Both the position numbers and the translations under genes were made by a program. This document shows positions 27,299 through 36,641 of a stretch of 64,000 nucleotides of DNA, piece after piece; positions within the stretch are counted from its first letter, which is position 1; each line of letters starts with the position of its first letter. Below the pieces are notes generated by a model. It worked only from the letters and a program-made list of their open reading frames with translations. It searched no databases and was not told the origin of the DNA. Source of the stretch: an uncultured Candidatus Peregrinibacteria bacterium (lineage in GTDB: Bacteria > Patescibacteriota > Gracilibacteria > UBA1369); contig CALMAI010000027.1 of assembly GCA_937858825.1 (NCBI GenBank), positions 1 to 64,000 on the forward strand, written 5' to 3'.

Positions 27299-29869
27299 TT
27301 AAGAAATACGAGGATCATATGCCGAATCCACAACCACCACATTCATGCCATGGTACGCCATCGCGTGTGAAATTGGCAGGTGGTGTTCCTTCCCGCCCTT
27401 TGGCCACGATTCATGGAGCGCGCCAATCGTCAAAAATGAAACCTCATCCGACGACCGCAAAACCTGATCGGCCAGATATGAGGCGATAAACGCATTATGC
27501 GCATCCATCCGATACAACACGCTCTCTTTCCCTTCCATAATCAAATTTTTCGACTCATCAAAATCGTATCCGCGAACATCCAGGCCATTCCCTGCAACAA
27601 GCTTGGCTTGAAAAGAAGCATAATCAAACTGCTCCCGATATTCCGGAGGAACATTTTTTTTCATCTCCTCAATAACCGTTGAAATATGCTCTTTTGGAAT
27701 CGTTTTCGGAAAATCCTGCATCGAATAGTTGCGGGGCGTTCCTTCATCATAAACAGTATCAATAAATCCGGCTTCATACGCGCGTAAAATAGCATCACGA
27801 ATCTCTGCCTGAGAATCTGCAGTGGATCGGCCTCCCCCTTCACCGGCCATTGATTGTACTTTTTTCTCAGTTTCCGCATCAAGACTCAAACCCGGAACAG
27901 CCGGGTGAGCCTGCATAAAAAGAACGACAGTTTTTGCATTTGGATTCGCGCTTTCCACAACATATGACGGATGAATTTCAAGTTTCTTTAATTGATCTAC
28001 CGCTTCACGTAGTGAATTAGAGCCAACTCCCTCAATCTCTTCAATCCCAACTTTCTTCACGCCGGACTTCTCCACTTCAGCTTTCATCTCTGTGGCAATC
28101 TCCTCAAACGCCGTATCAATGTGTGTTTCTTTCTTCGAGTCAAAGTCACCCCGCAGATCCTTATACGCCTTTTCCAAAGCAAAAAGATCCGGGTCTTTTG
28201 GATGATCTTTCTTGAGTTGGTCCAAAAGTTTCTTGGAATCATCCAGGATTTTTTCAACCGATTGCCCGGACGCTTTCAATTTTTCATCATCTTCCATTAA
28301 AATCACCAGCTTCTCACGGAGTTTGTCCGCAGGTGATTCTGGGGCTTGTTCAACATTCTTTTTGTAAAGTTTTCCATACTTCCCCTCAGGGACAGGTGTT
28401 GGTGCCGGAGCTGGTCCAGAAGCAGGATTTGACGTCTGTTTGTCTTCTTTTTGTCGTGCGGCCTCACGCTCATCAGCCTTTCTTTTCTCCTCTTGTTGCA
28501 CCGCGGCATCATCCAGTTCACTATCCATCGACTTCACTTTTGTCAAAATCGACTCCATATAACTGAGCGATGAATCCACCTGTTTCGACATCACGAGCAA
28601 CTCATCTGTACTACTAAACTCACTCACAAGAATTTTTTTCATATCCTTTTCAGCATAAGCAAGCCGTTGATTCACAACATCAATATCCTCTTCAGAAAAA
28701 TGCTTCAGTGATTCATTCCGTTTCATCATCCTTGCCGCTGCATCATTCACACTCTTATAGGTCGTCTCCAAACTACTTCCCAGTTTCTGTGCATACTCAA
28801 TCGCCTCAACCCGAAGAGCCTCTTTCACCCGATCAATTTGTCTGGCCTCATCAGTAGAGCCAATATCCTCAGGATTTTTCTGTAAAAACATCCGATCATC
28901 CGGATTTTTCAACTTCAATCCAATGCCTTTTTCAAGCTGCTCTGCATATTTTTGAAGACCGGTAAACTCATCCTGCACGCTCTTTTTTTCATCCATCCAT
29001 TCATTCGGAGAAAGCACCAGCGCCAACGCGTGCATCTGATGTTTCCCGGTTTCCAGATCAAGCCGGTCCGGATCCTCCGGCTTTTGGTTGTCCGGTAAAT
29101 TTAAAACATTTCCATAATTTTTAATGGTCTGCAAAAGATACGCGCGATAAGCAGATTCATCTTTTTGTGAAAGATTTTCCCCGGCAGCCATCAGGTAAGC
29201 GACAGCAAAACCTTCGCTTTCCTTGGCCAGCTTTAGATCTTTGACCATATTCAGATACTTCTCCATATTCAACCCCTTTGCTGTATTTTCCAGATTCAAA
29301 TGAGCATCAAAATTCAAGTTCCAGCCATCATCGGAATGCTCGTACACATCAACCGCCTTCTTAAACCACGCCTCTCCAAGCTTATCACTTATCATGGACC
29401 AACCAGCCAAAAAACCATTCAAGCGGTTCCGTGCCGGACTGACAGCATTCTCTTCTCCCCACCATTCATAATCAGTAATCCTCGCGTCCGAAGCATCGGG
29501 ATCGGTCATTCCAAATGCCCATTCCCGTTTTTTCTGGACCTTATCAAGTCGCCCCTGCAGCGTATCTTTTAAAGAAAGAAGGTTCTTCTGCATCGCGATC
29601 GATCGCTGAACCTCTTTCGACATAAACTTACGCGCCAGCGTTTGCTTGTCCTTCTCCATATTTTTCATGGAATCCAGTCTCCCCAAAAGCCGATCGCGGG
29701 TTTGTTTCAACCACTCGATCTGCCGATTCATATGTTCGTTGTCGGTGTATCCCTTAAAATGATCCTTCACCCGCTGGATCTCTTCCCGATAAGCATCCTT
29801 AATATCATCCGCCTTCACATCATCGCCGGCATCAATCCGAAACCCAAGTTGTTGCAGATTCATAGCCAT
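27299..29869 (-). CDS. Large hypothetical protein with J-like N-terminus and C-terminal alpha/beta domain
   Basis: 856 residues. The first ~60 (LQQLGFRIDAGDDVKADDIK, then AYREEIQRVKDHF) have the layout of a J-domain but lack the HPD motif, so DnaK activation is unlikely. The middle (to ~600) is coiled coil with a Pro/Ala linker near 500. The last ~220 residues form an alpha/beta domain (TVVLFMQAHPAVPG, FIDTVYDEGTP, SFLTIGALHESWP) that faintly recalls TraB/ChaN-like haem or metal-binding folds. Third gene of a four-gene operon. Confidence 0.6.
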   Translation of the reverse strand: MAMNLQQLGFRIDAGDDVKADDIKDAYREEIQRVKDHFKGYTDNEHMNRQIEWLKQTRDRLLGRLDSMKNMEKDKQTLARKFMSKEVQRSIAMQKNLLSLKDTLQGRLDKVQKKREWAFGMTDPDASDARITDYEWWGEENAVSPARNRLNGFLAGWSMISDKLGEAWFKKAVDVYEHSDDGWNLNFDAHLNLENTAKGLNMEKYLNMVKDLKLAKESEGFAVAYLMAAGENLSQKDESAYRAYLLQTIKNYGNVLNLPDNQKPEDPDRLDLETGKHQMHALALVLSPNEWMDEKKSVQDEFTGLQKYAEQLEKGIGLKLKNPDDRMFLQKNPEDIGSTDEARQIDRVKEALRVEAIEYAQKLGSSLETTYKSVNDAAARMMKRNESLKHFSEEDIDVVNQRLAYAEKDMKKILVSEFSSTDELLVMSKQVDSSLSYMESILTKVKSMDSELDDAAVQQEEKRKADEREAARQKEDKQTSNPASGPAPAPTPVPEGKYGKLYKKNVEQAPESPADKLREKLVILMEDDEKLKASGQSVEKILDDSKKLLDQLKKDHPKDPDLFALEKAYKDLRGDFDSKKETHIDTAFEEIATEMKAEVEKSGVKKVGIEEIEGVGSNSLREAVDQLKKLEIHPSYVVESANPNAKTVVLFMQAHPAVPGLSLDAETEKKVQSMAGEGGGRSTADSQAEIRDAILRAYEAGFIDTVYDEGTPRNYSMQDFPKTIPKEHISTVIEEMKKNVPPEYREQFDYASFQAKLVAGNGLDVRGYDFDESKNLIMEGKESVLYRMDAHNAFIASYLADQVLRSSDEVSFLTIGALHESWPKGGKEHHLPISHAMAYHGMNVVVVDSAYDPRIS

Positions 29870-29889
29870 TCACATGCGTTGGTCAGGAA

Positions 29890-32208
29890 CTAAGCGGTTT
29901 TTTTAGGAGCAAAGAAATCTTCCTTCTTTTTGTCTTCTTCCTTTTTCACTTCCACAAGCACCTTCTTCTCCGCGCCATCTTCTTTATAGGTCACACTGTA
30001 GAATCCAGGATCCTGATCTTTCACCTTATCCTGAACCTTCTTTGGGACCTCCTCTTTTTTAAGAGGATCACCCTTTTCTGCAGCTTCCGCCTTGGCAACA
30101 TCAATCGATTCTTTTCCAAAAGCCTCAAGACCTTTATCTCCTCCACCCTCTTTTGGAGCTCCGCTTGGTTGTCCGGCTGGAGCCTGTGATGGCTTGGCAT
30201 TCGTCGGATCTTTTTCTACCTCTCCAGAATCCTTTCGTTCAATACCAAGACCCTTTTCCCATCCAAGAACCTTTGGCATTCGCTTCTTCAAAGAGTCCAA
30301 TTCTTCCTTGTTCGACTCAAGCCATGCCTTCTTATCTTCAGCTTTTTCATACGCTGCCTTCATGCTCACAGCCTGTCGGTACTGCGTCGGAGAAGTTCGT
30401 GAAGCCGTATGATCAGTCATCACAAGAAGAACCTTGCTAGTATCCGCCTTAGCCTTTTCAAGTTGCTCATCAACTTTTGGCTTCTTCTCTTCTTCTTTCT
30501 GCTCCTGCTTCTTTTGAGCTTTTTCCAGGTCTGATTTGTAGTTATAAGCAGCACGGATTCCTTTATCAAGGAGTTCGCGAATATTTTCCTGATGTTTTGG
30601 ACTATTGTGGAGCCCAGTTTCTCCACCGGCAAACTCCAGTTCCCGGCGAATTTTTTTCATAAGCGAACCATCAAAAGCAATCTCACCTTCAACAAATTTC
30701 TTATACTTTCTAAAAAATTCAGGATCTTTAGTCGCGTACTGCTTCCGAGCACCTTCTAAAAGTCCAGCAACATATATGAGTCCTGTGTCTCCAAGTGCAC
30801 GAACCGCATCAGAATTTAGCTCCTTGGAATATTTACTAATCAACCTGTCCGTATCAATGTCTTTATAATTCAACTTATCAAAATCAAGCTTTCCACCCAT
30901 CATTTTGGCAATAGTATGACGTGCAAGTTTATCCCAATCAGTAGGATCGTCACTCGCCCAAAGAGCACCATCAACAGCTGCTCGTATGAGTCGAAAACGT
31001 TGCTTACCTTCAGCTTCATTAAGATTAAAGCTAGCCATAAGATTATCAATAAATTTATCTCTATTTTTCTCCTGCCCCGCCAATACTTCTTTTAAGTTAG
31101 CCTTATCACCGTTCTTCTGCAGCCATTGAGATGGAGAAAGAAGTTCCTCACCACTATTCATCTTGGCAACAGCATCTGGATCATTAAGCTGTTTTTGCAC
31201 ATAATCCTGGTATGCCTTAAATGCTTCGGGAGCATTATGCTTTTCTGAAAAATACTTATCAGCGGAAGCCATCATTCCAAGCACATGACCAACAACTTTT
31301 GGCTTATCAACAGGCGCTCCCATTCGCTGAGCAACATGCTTGAACATACTCATATCTTTCACATTCGATTTTTCTCCACCTTGAAAAGATGCATCATAAA
31401 CAAACCAGTTAACCTGATTTTTATCACCACCATTTTCAAATCTTTTTTTCTTAATTTCTGCAACTTTTGCATCAGCAGCTTCTTTCCCTTGCTCTTCATA
31501 AATCGTTTGAATCATTTCTGTCATGAATTCAAGTTGCATAGATCGGTTCCAGTTGGTTGGCTCTCCAGCAGGATTCCCTTCTTTATCATGTTGCTGCATT
31601 TGCATCCCCTCTGCTATATGGCCATCTCTTATTAATTCAGAAGTATTATGAAACTGAAAATTCTTATGAATTTGGGCCTTCACATTTTCCCAGTTTCCCT
31701 CATCCTCTTTGTTTGGATGATTTCGTCGTTGTTCAACATCGTGTGATTCCATTTCCAGTACAAATGCCTCTCGATACTTATTCGCCTCCTCTTTAATTTC
31801 AGTATTCCGTGCTTCCACCGCAGATTTAATCTTCCCAAGTGACGCATCACGCGCAGTTTCGAGTTCCTTTTGATATTCTGCAATCTTGGTTGGAATATCT
31901 TTTTTTAGCGCTTCAAGGGTAGCTTTCTTCTTCTCTTTATCCTCCTCATCTTCTTTGATGTTTTTGATATCAGCATCAATTTTCCCCTCCAGCTCAGCTT
32001 TCTTCGCATCAACTATTCCTTTAATAATTCCGTCATAGTAGGTTTTATCTGCAGATTGATCATATTCAGAAACAGTTTCCGCCTTCTTGGCAGCTTCAAT
32101 TTTTGACCCCTCTGTTTCAGAAAAAGGATTCTCAGACGGTCCACCTTCATAAACAAATCGAGGACCCATGGAAGGGACAAAGTTTGTGTGACAGTATAAA
32201 AATTTCAT
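29890..32208 (-). CDS. Large hypothetical coiled-coil protein
   Basis: 772 residues. The N-terminus MKFLYCHTNFVPSMGPRFVY resembles that of the protein at 23750; an internal Met (MGPRFVYEGG) is an alternative start. Long Lys/Glu helices occupy ~30-150 and ~560-660, with a helical globular part between. The C-terminal ~60 residues form a small beta domain (DPGFYSVTYKEDGAEKKVLV) ending in a Lys-rich tail. No known domain. Second gene of the operon 32589-27146. Confidence 0.6.
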   Translation of the reverse strand: MKFLYCHTNFVPSMGPRFVYEGGPSENPFSETEGSKIEAAKKAETVSEYDQSADKTYYDGIIKGIVDAKKAELEGKIDADIKNIKEDEEDKEKKKATLEALKKDIPTKIAEYQKELETARDASLGKIKSAVEARNTEIKEEANKYREAFVLEMESHDVEQRRNHPNKEDEGNWENVKAQIHKNFQFHNTSELIRDGHIAEGMQMQQHDKEGNPAGEPTNWNRSMQLEFMTEMIQTIYEEQGKEAADAKVAEIKKKRFENGGDKNQVNWFVYDASFQGGEKSNVKDMSMFKHVAQRMGAPVDKPKVVGHVLGMMASADKYFSEKHNAPEAFKAYQDYVQKQLNDPDAVAKMNSGEELLSPSQWLQKNGDKANLKEVLAGQEKNRDKFIDNLMASFNLNEAEGKQRFRLIRAAVDGALWASDDPTDWDKLARHTIAKMMGGKLDFDKLNYKDIDTDRLISKYSKELNSDAVRALGDTGLIYVAGLLEGARKQYATKDPEFFRKYKKFVEGEIAFDGSLMKKIRRELEFAGGETGLHNSPKHQENIRELLDKGIRAAYNYKSDLEKAQKKQEQKEEEKKPKVDEQLEKAKADTSKVLLVMTDHTASRTSPTQYRQAVSMKAAYEKAEDKKAWLESNKEELDSLKKRMPKVLGWEKGLGIERKDSGEVEKDPTNAKPSQAPAGQPSGAPKEGGGDKGLEAFGKESIDVAKAEAAEKGDPLKKEEVPKKVQDKVKDQDPGFYSVTYKEDGAEKKVLVEVKKEEDKKKEDFFAPKKTA

Positions 32209-32226
32209 GATGCGAGTTTTTTAGTT

Positions 32227-32589
32227 TTATATTTTTTTCAAAATTTGTTCAGCAGCTTCACGCTCTTTCTCTTCAGCTTTTGCGCGAGCCTCTTTCTGCG
32301 GTTCTTCAAAGTACTGTTTCTCAAGTTCTGTAGCCGTGATGTTAAAATCGTCAATCGCTTCCTCCCGATCTTTCAAAAAGTCAGCATTAATTTTCCCAAT
32401 CGCCTCCTCTTCATGCTTCAGATGAAGATACAATTTCCGAAGTAGCCCAAAATCTTTTGCCTCAATAGCTGCATCAATTCTTGTTTTTTCTTCGACCGAT
32501 AAACTCTGTACCGCCAGCGATTTTCCATAGAGATCCAGGAATCGCTCAAGGGTGAAAGAGTCGTCATGATCTGCCATCATTTGTGCCAT
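32227..32589 (-). CDS. Hypothetical small helical protein
   Basis: 120 residues, helical, with a Glu/Lys/Ala-rich coiled-coil C-terminus. The start may be the first Met (32589) or Met 4-5 (MMADHDDSF). It opens the operon of large coiled-coil proteins, 18 bases before the 772-residue gene, as the 120- and 103-residue genes do in the similar operon at 22-25 kb. Confidence 0.6.
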   Translation of the reverse strand: MAQMMADHDDSFTLERFLDLYGKSLAVQSLSVEEKTRIDAAIEAKDFGLLRKLYLHLKHEEEAIGKINADFLKDREEAIDDFNITATELEKQYFEEPQKEARAKAEEKEREAAEQILKKI

Positions 32590-32612
32590 GGGAAGGTTTT
32601 TAGTATCTCAAT

Positions 32613-32618
32613 ATTATA
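32613..32618 (-). promoter_or_regulatory. -10 element of the 32589-27146 operon
   Basis: Perfect TATAAT on the minus strand 24 bases before the ATG at 32589; the best -35 at 17 bp is only TTGTTT. Confidence 0.4.
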
Positions 32619-32659
32619 ACACAAATCGAAAATTAAACAAATGGGACATAGGTCCAAAA

Positions 32660-34894
32660 CTACCCCACGGAGAGCGCCGCGATTTCTGTGCTAAACACAA
32701 ATTTGGAATCCCGAAAAGCCTGCAAAAGAGCGCTGGACTCCTCATCACTCATTTCCTGAATTAATTTCACCACATTATTGCGTACAGAATCGGGGAAGTT
32801 CCGGTAATGAGACAAAGCAAAATCCAACTCTTTCATCTCATCCTGTTGAACATACCCTAAAAGCTTTTGCGTAAACAGCTCTGTGTGCTCAGTATCTCCC
32901 AGCTCAATCAGCGTCACCAGCGCGTGAAGTTGAAGATGTTCATCTCCATTTTCAAGCTGCTCATGAACATACTCTTTGTCCCATGTCGCCTTAATCGATC
33001 CCAAAATAGACAAAGTACATTCCACCGCCTTCGGATCATTCGAAGCCAAAAGCCCTGTTAAACGAGGCAGAACCTTAATCCGCATCTCCTCAAATTGCCA
33101 CAGACCGGTAATCGATTCACTTTGCAGCTCCAAATGGTTGCTATCCAGAAACGGCTCCAGGTAAGGAATAATCCCACGATCCCGAAACGTTGCCAGTGTC
33201 TTCAAAACATTCTGCTGAATCTGCACATCATTGTCCCGCAAATGAAGTTCCAAAAAGCTCATCACATCCTCAAGATCAAAATATTTGAGTGCCGCGATCA
33301 CCTCCGACTTCACATACGCCGGCATTCCACTCAGCAAAACTTTTTCGTAAGTCCTCAATAAATAGTGTTTCGTTACCGGCACCGCGTCCAGCCTTTTCGC
33401 CGTTTGGATAATCATATTAATCGCGTGAATCGCCTCCAGTTTCATTTTTGGATCTTCATCCTGTTCCAAAATCTTCGTCAGATCCACAATCGTCTGGGCA
33501 TTTCCAATCCCACCCAAACTTCCGATTACCCGGGCCTTCACGTTGCCTTCCAAAGTAGGAAGTTCCAGCATTCGTCGCAAATACGGTTCTCCACTTTTAA
33601 TCGAAGAAGCCTCCGAAAAAAGATCAATCGACTGAAGTTTCAAAAACTCATCCCGACTATTCAAATTGGCTTTCAGCTGACCAAAATACAACCGTTTCAT
33701 ACGGATTGAAATCGGGATCAAAAGAGCCGCGACAGCAAGAATAACACCAGTATTCAGAGTCGATTCCAAAGCAATGTCATTGGTGTAGAGAAGGAGGATT
33801 AACGAAAATCCAATCATACCCAGCGAATAAAAAAGTCCATGAATCAAAAAGTGAACACCACGTTCAAACTCTTCTGGAACCACCGACAGCATCTGACTCA
33901 AACAGATCTCATAGTATGAAAAGTGAGACAGCGAGAAGACCAAAAATACAGCAATAACCGCTGGATAAGTCAGTCCCATAAGTGACGCAATAAGCGTTAT
34001 AGCCAGCACACTGGCAGGAAAGAAAATAAGCATGTTACTCACGCCATAGCGAAAAAGTAGTCGTCGCACCAGCATTGTGCTAATAAGCCAGGCCCCCAAA
34101 CTTCGTACCATGTAAACCAATCCCAGAATCTCTGTAAGTATCCCATGCCCAAAATTTTCACCCAAAACCGTCTTCAGTTTAAAGTCGATACTAATGTGAA
34201 GTCCCACAAAAAGGATCACCACAACCATCAAAATCCGATACAACTTCGACTCACCAAACAAGTACGCTCCACCCCTTTTAATCTCATCAAAAAGGCTGGA
34301 TTTATGCGCTTCATGAAGGGTTTTAGTCAGTTCATACTTAAACTTCCGACCCACAATCGTAATCAAAATCAGAACCACGAACAAACCTGCAATAGCCAAC
34401 GTTCCAATCCCCAAAAACTCATGAATCAACTTGTACGGCTCCGCAAAAAGCGCACCCAAAACCAGTCCCAGATTCATAAATCCAAGCACAAACGGCAGGT
34501 ACCGTTTGGATTGAAGAGGTGTAAAGATCGACGAAGTAAACTGCGTCAACAGTCCCTCATGTAGCCACATAACCAAAAACGCGATCACAAAAAAGTAGAA
34601 CGAATGAGCAAACTCCCCAATATGCAAAAAGAGCAGAGCCACATAGTTCACGATAAAAAACAGAATCGCAGCCGCAAAAAGTTTGTCGGCCTTCATCTTT
34701 TCCGCAGCTATCGCGTTCGTCACCGAATACAAAAGCACCAATCCAGAAACCGCCACAATCGAGAACGGTAAGTGCTCCGGCCCCAGCTCCAAAAGGAAAA
34801 TTCCAAGCGCGTGAATGAAGTTGGCCATAGCCACGAACCCCAGAAAAAACGCCAGGGTCCCCATGAAGAACTTTTTCGCGAACTCTTTTCGCAT
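32660..34894 (-). CDS. MFS/nucleotide-transporter-like membrane protein with C-terminal HEAT repeats
   Basis: 744 residues. About twelve membrane helices fill residues 8-400 with an MFS or ATP/ADP-translocase-like layout. The remaining ~340 residues are soluble helical repeats of HEAT type (LPTLEGNVKARVIGSLGGIG, LQSESITGLWQFEEM, LQLHALVTLIELGD), which commonly mediate protein binding. Similar transporter-HEAT fusions occur in Npt-type carriers. The substrate cannot be told. It lies 38 bases from def, which ends at 34933 on the same strand. Confidence 0.75.
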   Translation of the reverse strand: MRKEFAKKFFMGTLAFFLGFVAMANFIHALGIFLLELGPEHLPFSIVAVSGLVLLYSVTNAIAAEKMKADKLFAAAILFFIVNYVALLFLHIGEFAHSFYFFVIAFLVMWLHEGLLTQFTSSIFTPLQSKRYLPFVLGFMNLGLVLGALFAEPYKLIHEFLGIGTLAIAGLFVVLILITIVGRKFKYELTKTLHEAHKSSLFDEIKRGGAYLFGESKLYRILMVVVILFVGLHISIDFKLKTVLGENFGHGILTEILGLVYMVRSLGAWLISTMLVRRLLFRYGVSNMLIFFPASVLAITLIASLMGLTYPAVIAVFLVFSLSHFSYYEICLSQMLSVVPEEFERGVHFLIHGLFYSLGMIGFSLILLLYTNDIALESTLNTGVILAVAALLIPISIRMKRLYFGQLKANLNSRDEFLKLQSIDLFSEASSIKSGEPYLRRMLELPTLEGNVKARVIGSLGGIGNAQTIVDLTKILEQDEDPKMKLEAIHAINMIIQTAKRLDAVPVTKHYLLRTYEKVLLSGMPAYVKSEVIAALKYFDLEDVMSFLELHLRDNDVQIQQNVLKTLATFRDRGIIPYLEPFLDSNHLELQSESITGLWQFEEMRIKVLPRLTGLLASNDPKAVECTLSILGSIKATWDKEYVHEQLENGDEHLQLHALVTLIELGDTEHTELFTQKLLGYVQQDEMKELDFALSHYRNFPDSVRNNVVKLIQEMSDEESSALLQAFRDSKFVFSTEIAALSVG

Positions 34895-34932
34895 AATAAG
34901 GGCAAAATAATCCCCTTATTCTACCATAAAAA

Positions 34933-35427
34933 TCAGCTTTTTGCCACCTTCTGTCCTCCTCCCTGCTCCTTAACCCGGTCAATGTAGAGCATCCCATCCA
35001 GATGATCCACTTCATGCTGCACAATCCGCGCATTCAAACCTTTCAATTTCAAAACATGCTCATTTCCTTTCACATCCAGGAATTTCACCGTTAACTCCGT
35101 CGCCCGCGCTACCTTGTCAAACTTTCCTGGCAAACTTAAACATCCTTCCTCCGCAACTTCCATCTCTTCACCCATCTCCACAATCTCTGGATTCACCATG
35201 TCCACAATCAGTTCATGATCCGTTCCATTATTAAAAAAACAAACCACCACCCGATCATTCACGCCAACCTGCGGCGCAGCCAGACCAATCCCATTCGCGT
35301 CATGCATGGTCTCTTCCATATCCACAAAAAATTTCGACAGTTTCTTCTTATTAATTTTTTTCACCGGATCAGAAATGGTCCGCAAAATCTTGTTGTCACT
35401 TCCTTTTTCAATCGGAATCAGAGCCAT
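34933..35427 (-). CDS. def: Peptide deformylase
   Basis: 164 residues from ATG 35427 (MALIPIEKGSDNKILRTISD); an earlier start would add a hydrophobic tail not found in the family. The three family motifs are GIGLAAPQVG, EEGCLSLPG (metal-binding Cys) and QHEVDHLDG (two His ligands and the catalytic Glu). It removes the formyl group from nascent N-termini. It sits next to prfB and upstream of the transporter in the same direction. Confidence 0.95.
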   Translation of the reverse strand: MALIPIEKGSDNKILRTISDPVKKINKKKLSKFFVDMEETMHDANGIGLAAPQVGVNDRVVVCFFNNGTDHELIVDMVNPEIVEMGEEMEVAEEGCLSLPGKFDKVARATELTVKFLDVKGNEHVLKLKGLNARIVQHEVDHLDGMLYIDRVKEQGGGQKVAKS

Positions 35428-35486
35428 AAAGCAAAAATAAAAATACGGCAGCCATTGTAGCAACAGTTCTCCAACTCGACAAATAA

Positions 35487-36575
35487 CTAAAGCTTCTTCA
35501 GTTCAGCCTCAATAAAGCCATCCAGTTCACCATCAAAAACTTTATCCGGATTATTTTCCTCATATCCGGTCCGATGATCTTTCACCATGGTATACGGTTG
35601 CAAAACATACGAACGGATCTGATTTCCCCAGGCGATTTCCTGTTTCTCTCCACGGATTTTGGCAATCTCATCAACTTGTTGCTGTTCTTTTAGGTCATGG
35701 AGTTTCGCCACCAGAATTTTCATAGCCCGCTCTTTGTTCTGGAGCTGACTCCTTTCATCCTGACAGGTCACCACAATATTCGTCGGAATATGAGTGATTC
35801 GCACCGCCGAGGAAGTCTTATTCACACTTTGCCCCCCCGCCCCGGACGACCGGAACGTATCAATCCGCAAATCACTTTTATCAATCTCCTCAACCTCTGT
35901 TTCCGGCAAATCCGGTAACACATCCACAAAAGCAAACGATGTCTCTCGCGAATTCTTACTATTAAAAGGCGACAGTCGCACTAACCGATGTACTCCACGC
36001 TCACCCTTCAAATATCCGTACGCGTACATTCCCCGCACAAAAATAGTCACGCTCTTCAGCCCAACCTCTTCACCAGGCGACTTTTCCACCACCTCAACGC
36101 TAAACTCCTGATTCTCCGCATATCGCAAATACATACGCAAAAGCATATCCGCAAAGTCCATCGCATCCTTTCCACCCGTCCCCGCGTGAATACTCACAAT
36201 CGCATCATATTTATCATATTTCCCACCCAAAAAAGTCTTTACCTCAAGCTTCCGCCACGACTTTTCCAAATCTTCCACCATCGTTTTAAACTCTGCCGCG
36301 GTTTCCGGATCCGATGCAATATCGATCGACGGAAAAAGTCCCACCAGCTCATCACAATCATTCTTCATTTTTTCCCATTCCTCCACCTCTTTCTGTACAT
36401 CACTCAACTGCTTGGAAACAAGCTGGGCCCGTTCCTGATCATTCCAAAAATCCGGATCCTGCGTTTCCGACGTCAGCTTTTGGATCTGATCTTTCAACGA
36501 TGCAAGGTCGATCTTCTTCAGCGCGGCAGCCACCTCTTCTACCACGGTATCAAGTGTTTGTTTATGTTCATGCAT
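35487..36575 (-). CDS. prfB: Peptide chain release factor 2
   Basis: 362 residues. LSPFNSKNSRETSFA contains the SPF anticodon-like motif that reads UGA/UAA, and SSGAGGQSVNKT contains the GGQ motif that triggers hydrolysis. The frame is continuous through the region where many bacteria need a programmed +1 frameshift, so that autoregulation is missing. Its presence fits the use of TGA as stop in this genome. Confidence 0.95.
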   Translation of the reverse strand: MHEHKQTLDTVVEEVAAALKKIDLASLKDQIQKLTSETQDPDFWNDQERAQLVSKQLSDVQKEVEEWEKMKNDCDELVGLFPSIDIASDPETAAEFKTMVEDLEKSWRKLEVKTFLGGKYDKYDAIVSIHAGTGGKDAMDFADMLLRMYLRYAENQEFSVEVVEKSPGEEVGLKSVTIFVRGMYAYGYLKGERGVHRLVRLSPFNSKNSRETSFAFVDVLPDLPETEVEEIDKSDLRIDTFRSSGAGGQSVNKTSSAVRITHIPTNIVVTCQDERSQLQNKERAMKILVAKLHDLKEQQQVDEIAKIRGEKQEIAWGNQIRSYVLQPYTMVKDHRTGYEENNPDKVFDGELDGFIEAELKKL

Positions 36576-36641
36576 ACCAAAAGTTTAGCACAAACTTTTC
36601 AATCTGTGGTAGAGTAGCTCCGCCGCGATTAATCGAACCAC

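Noticed and set aside
36480-36575. Programmed frameshift in prfB
   Set aside because: The frame is continuous from ATG through the region where the frameshift site usually lies.
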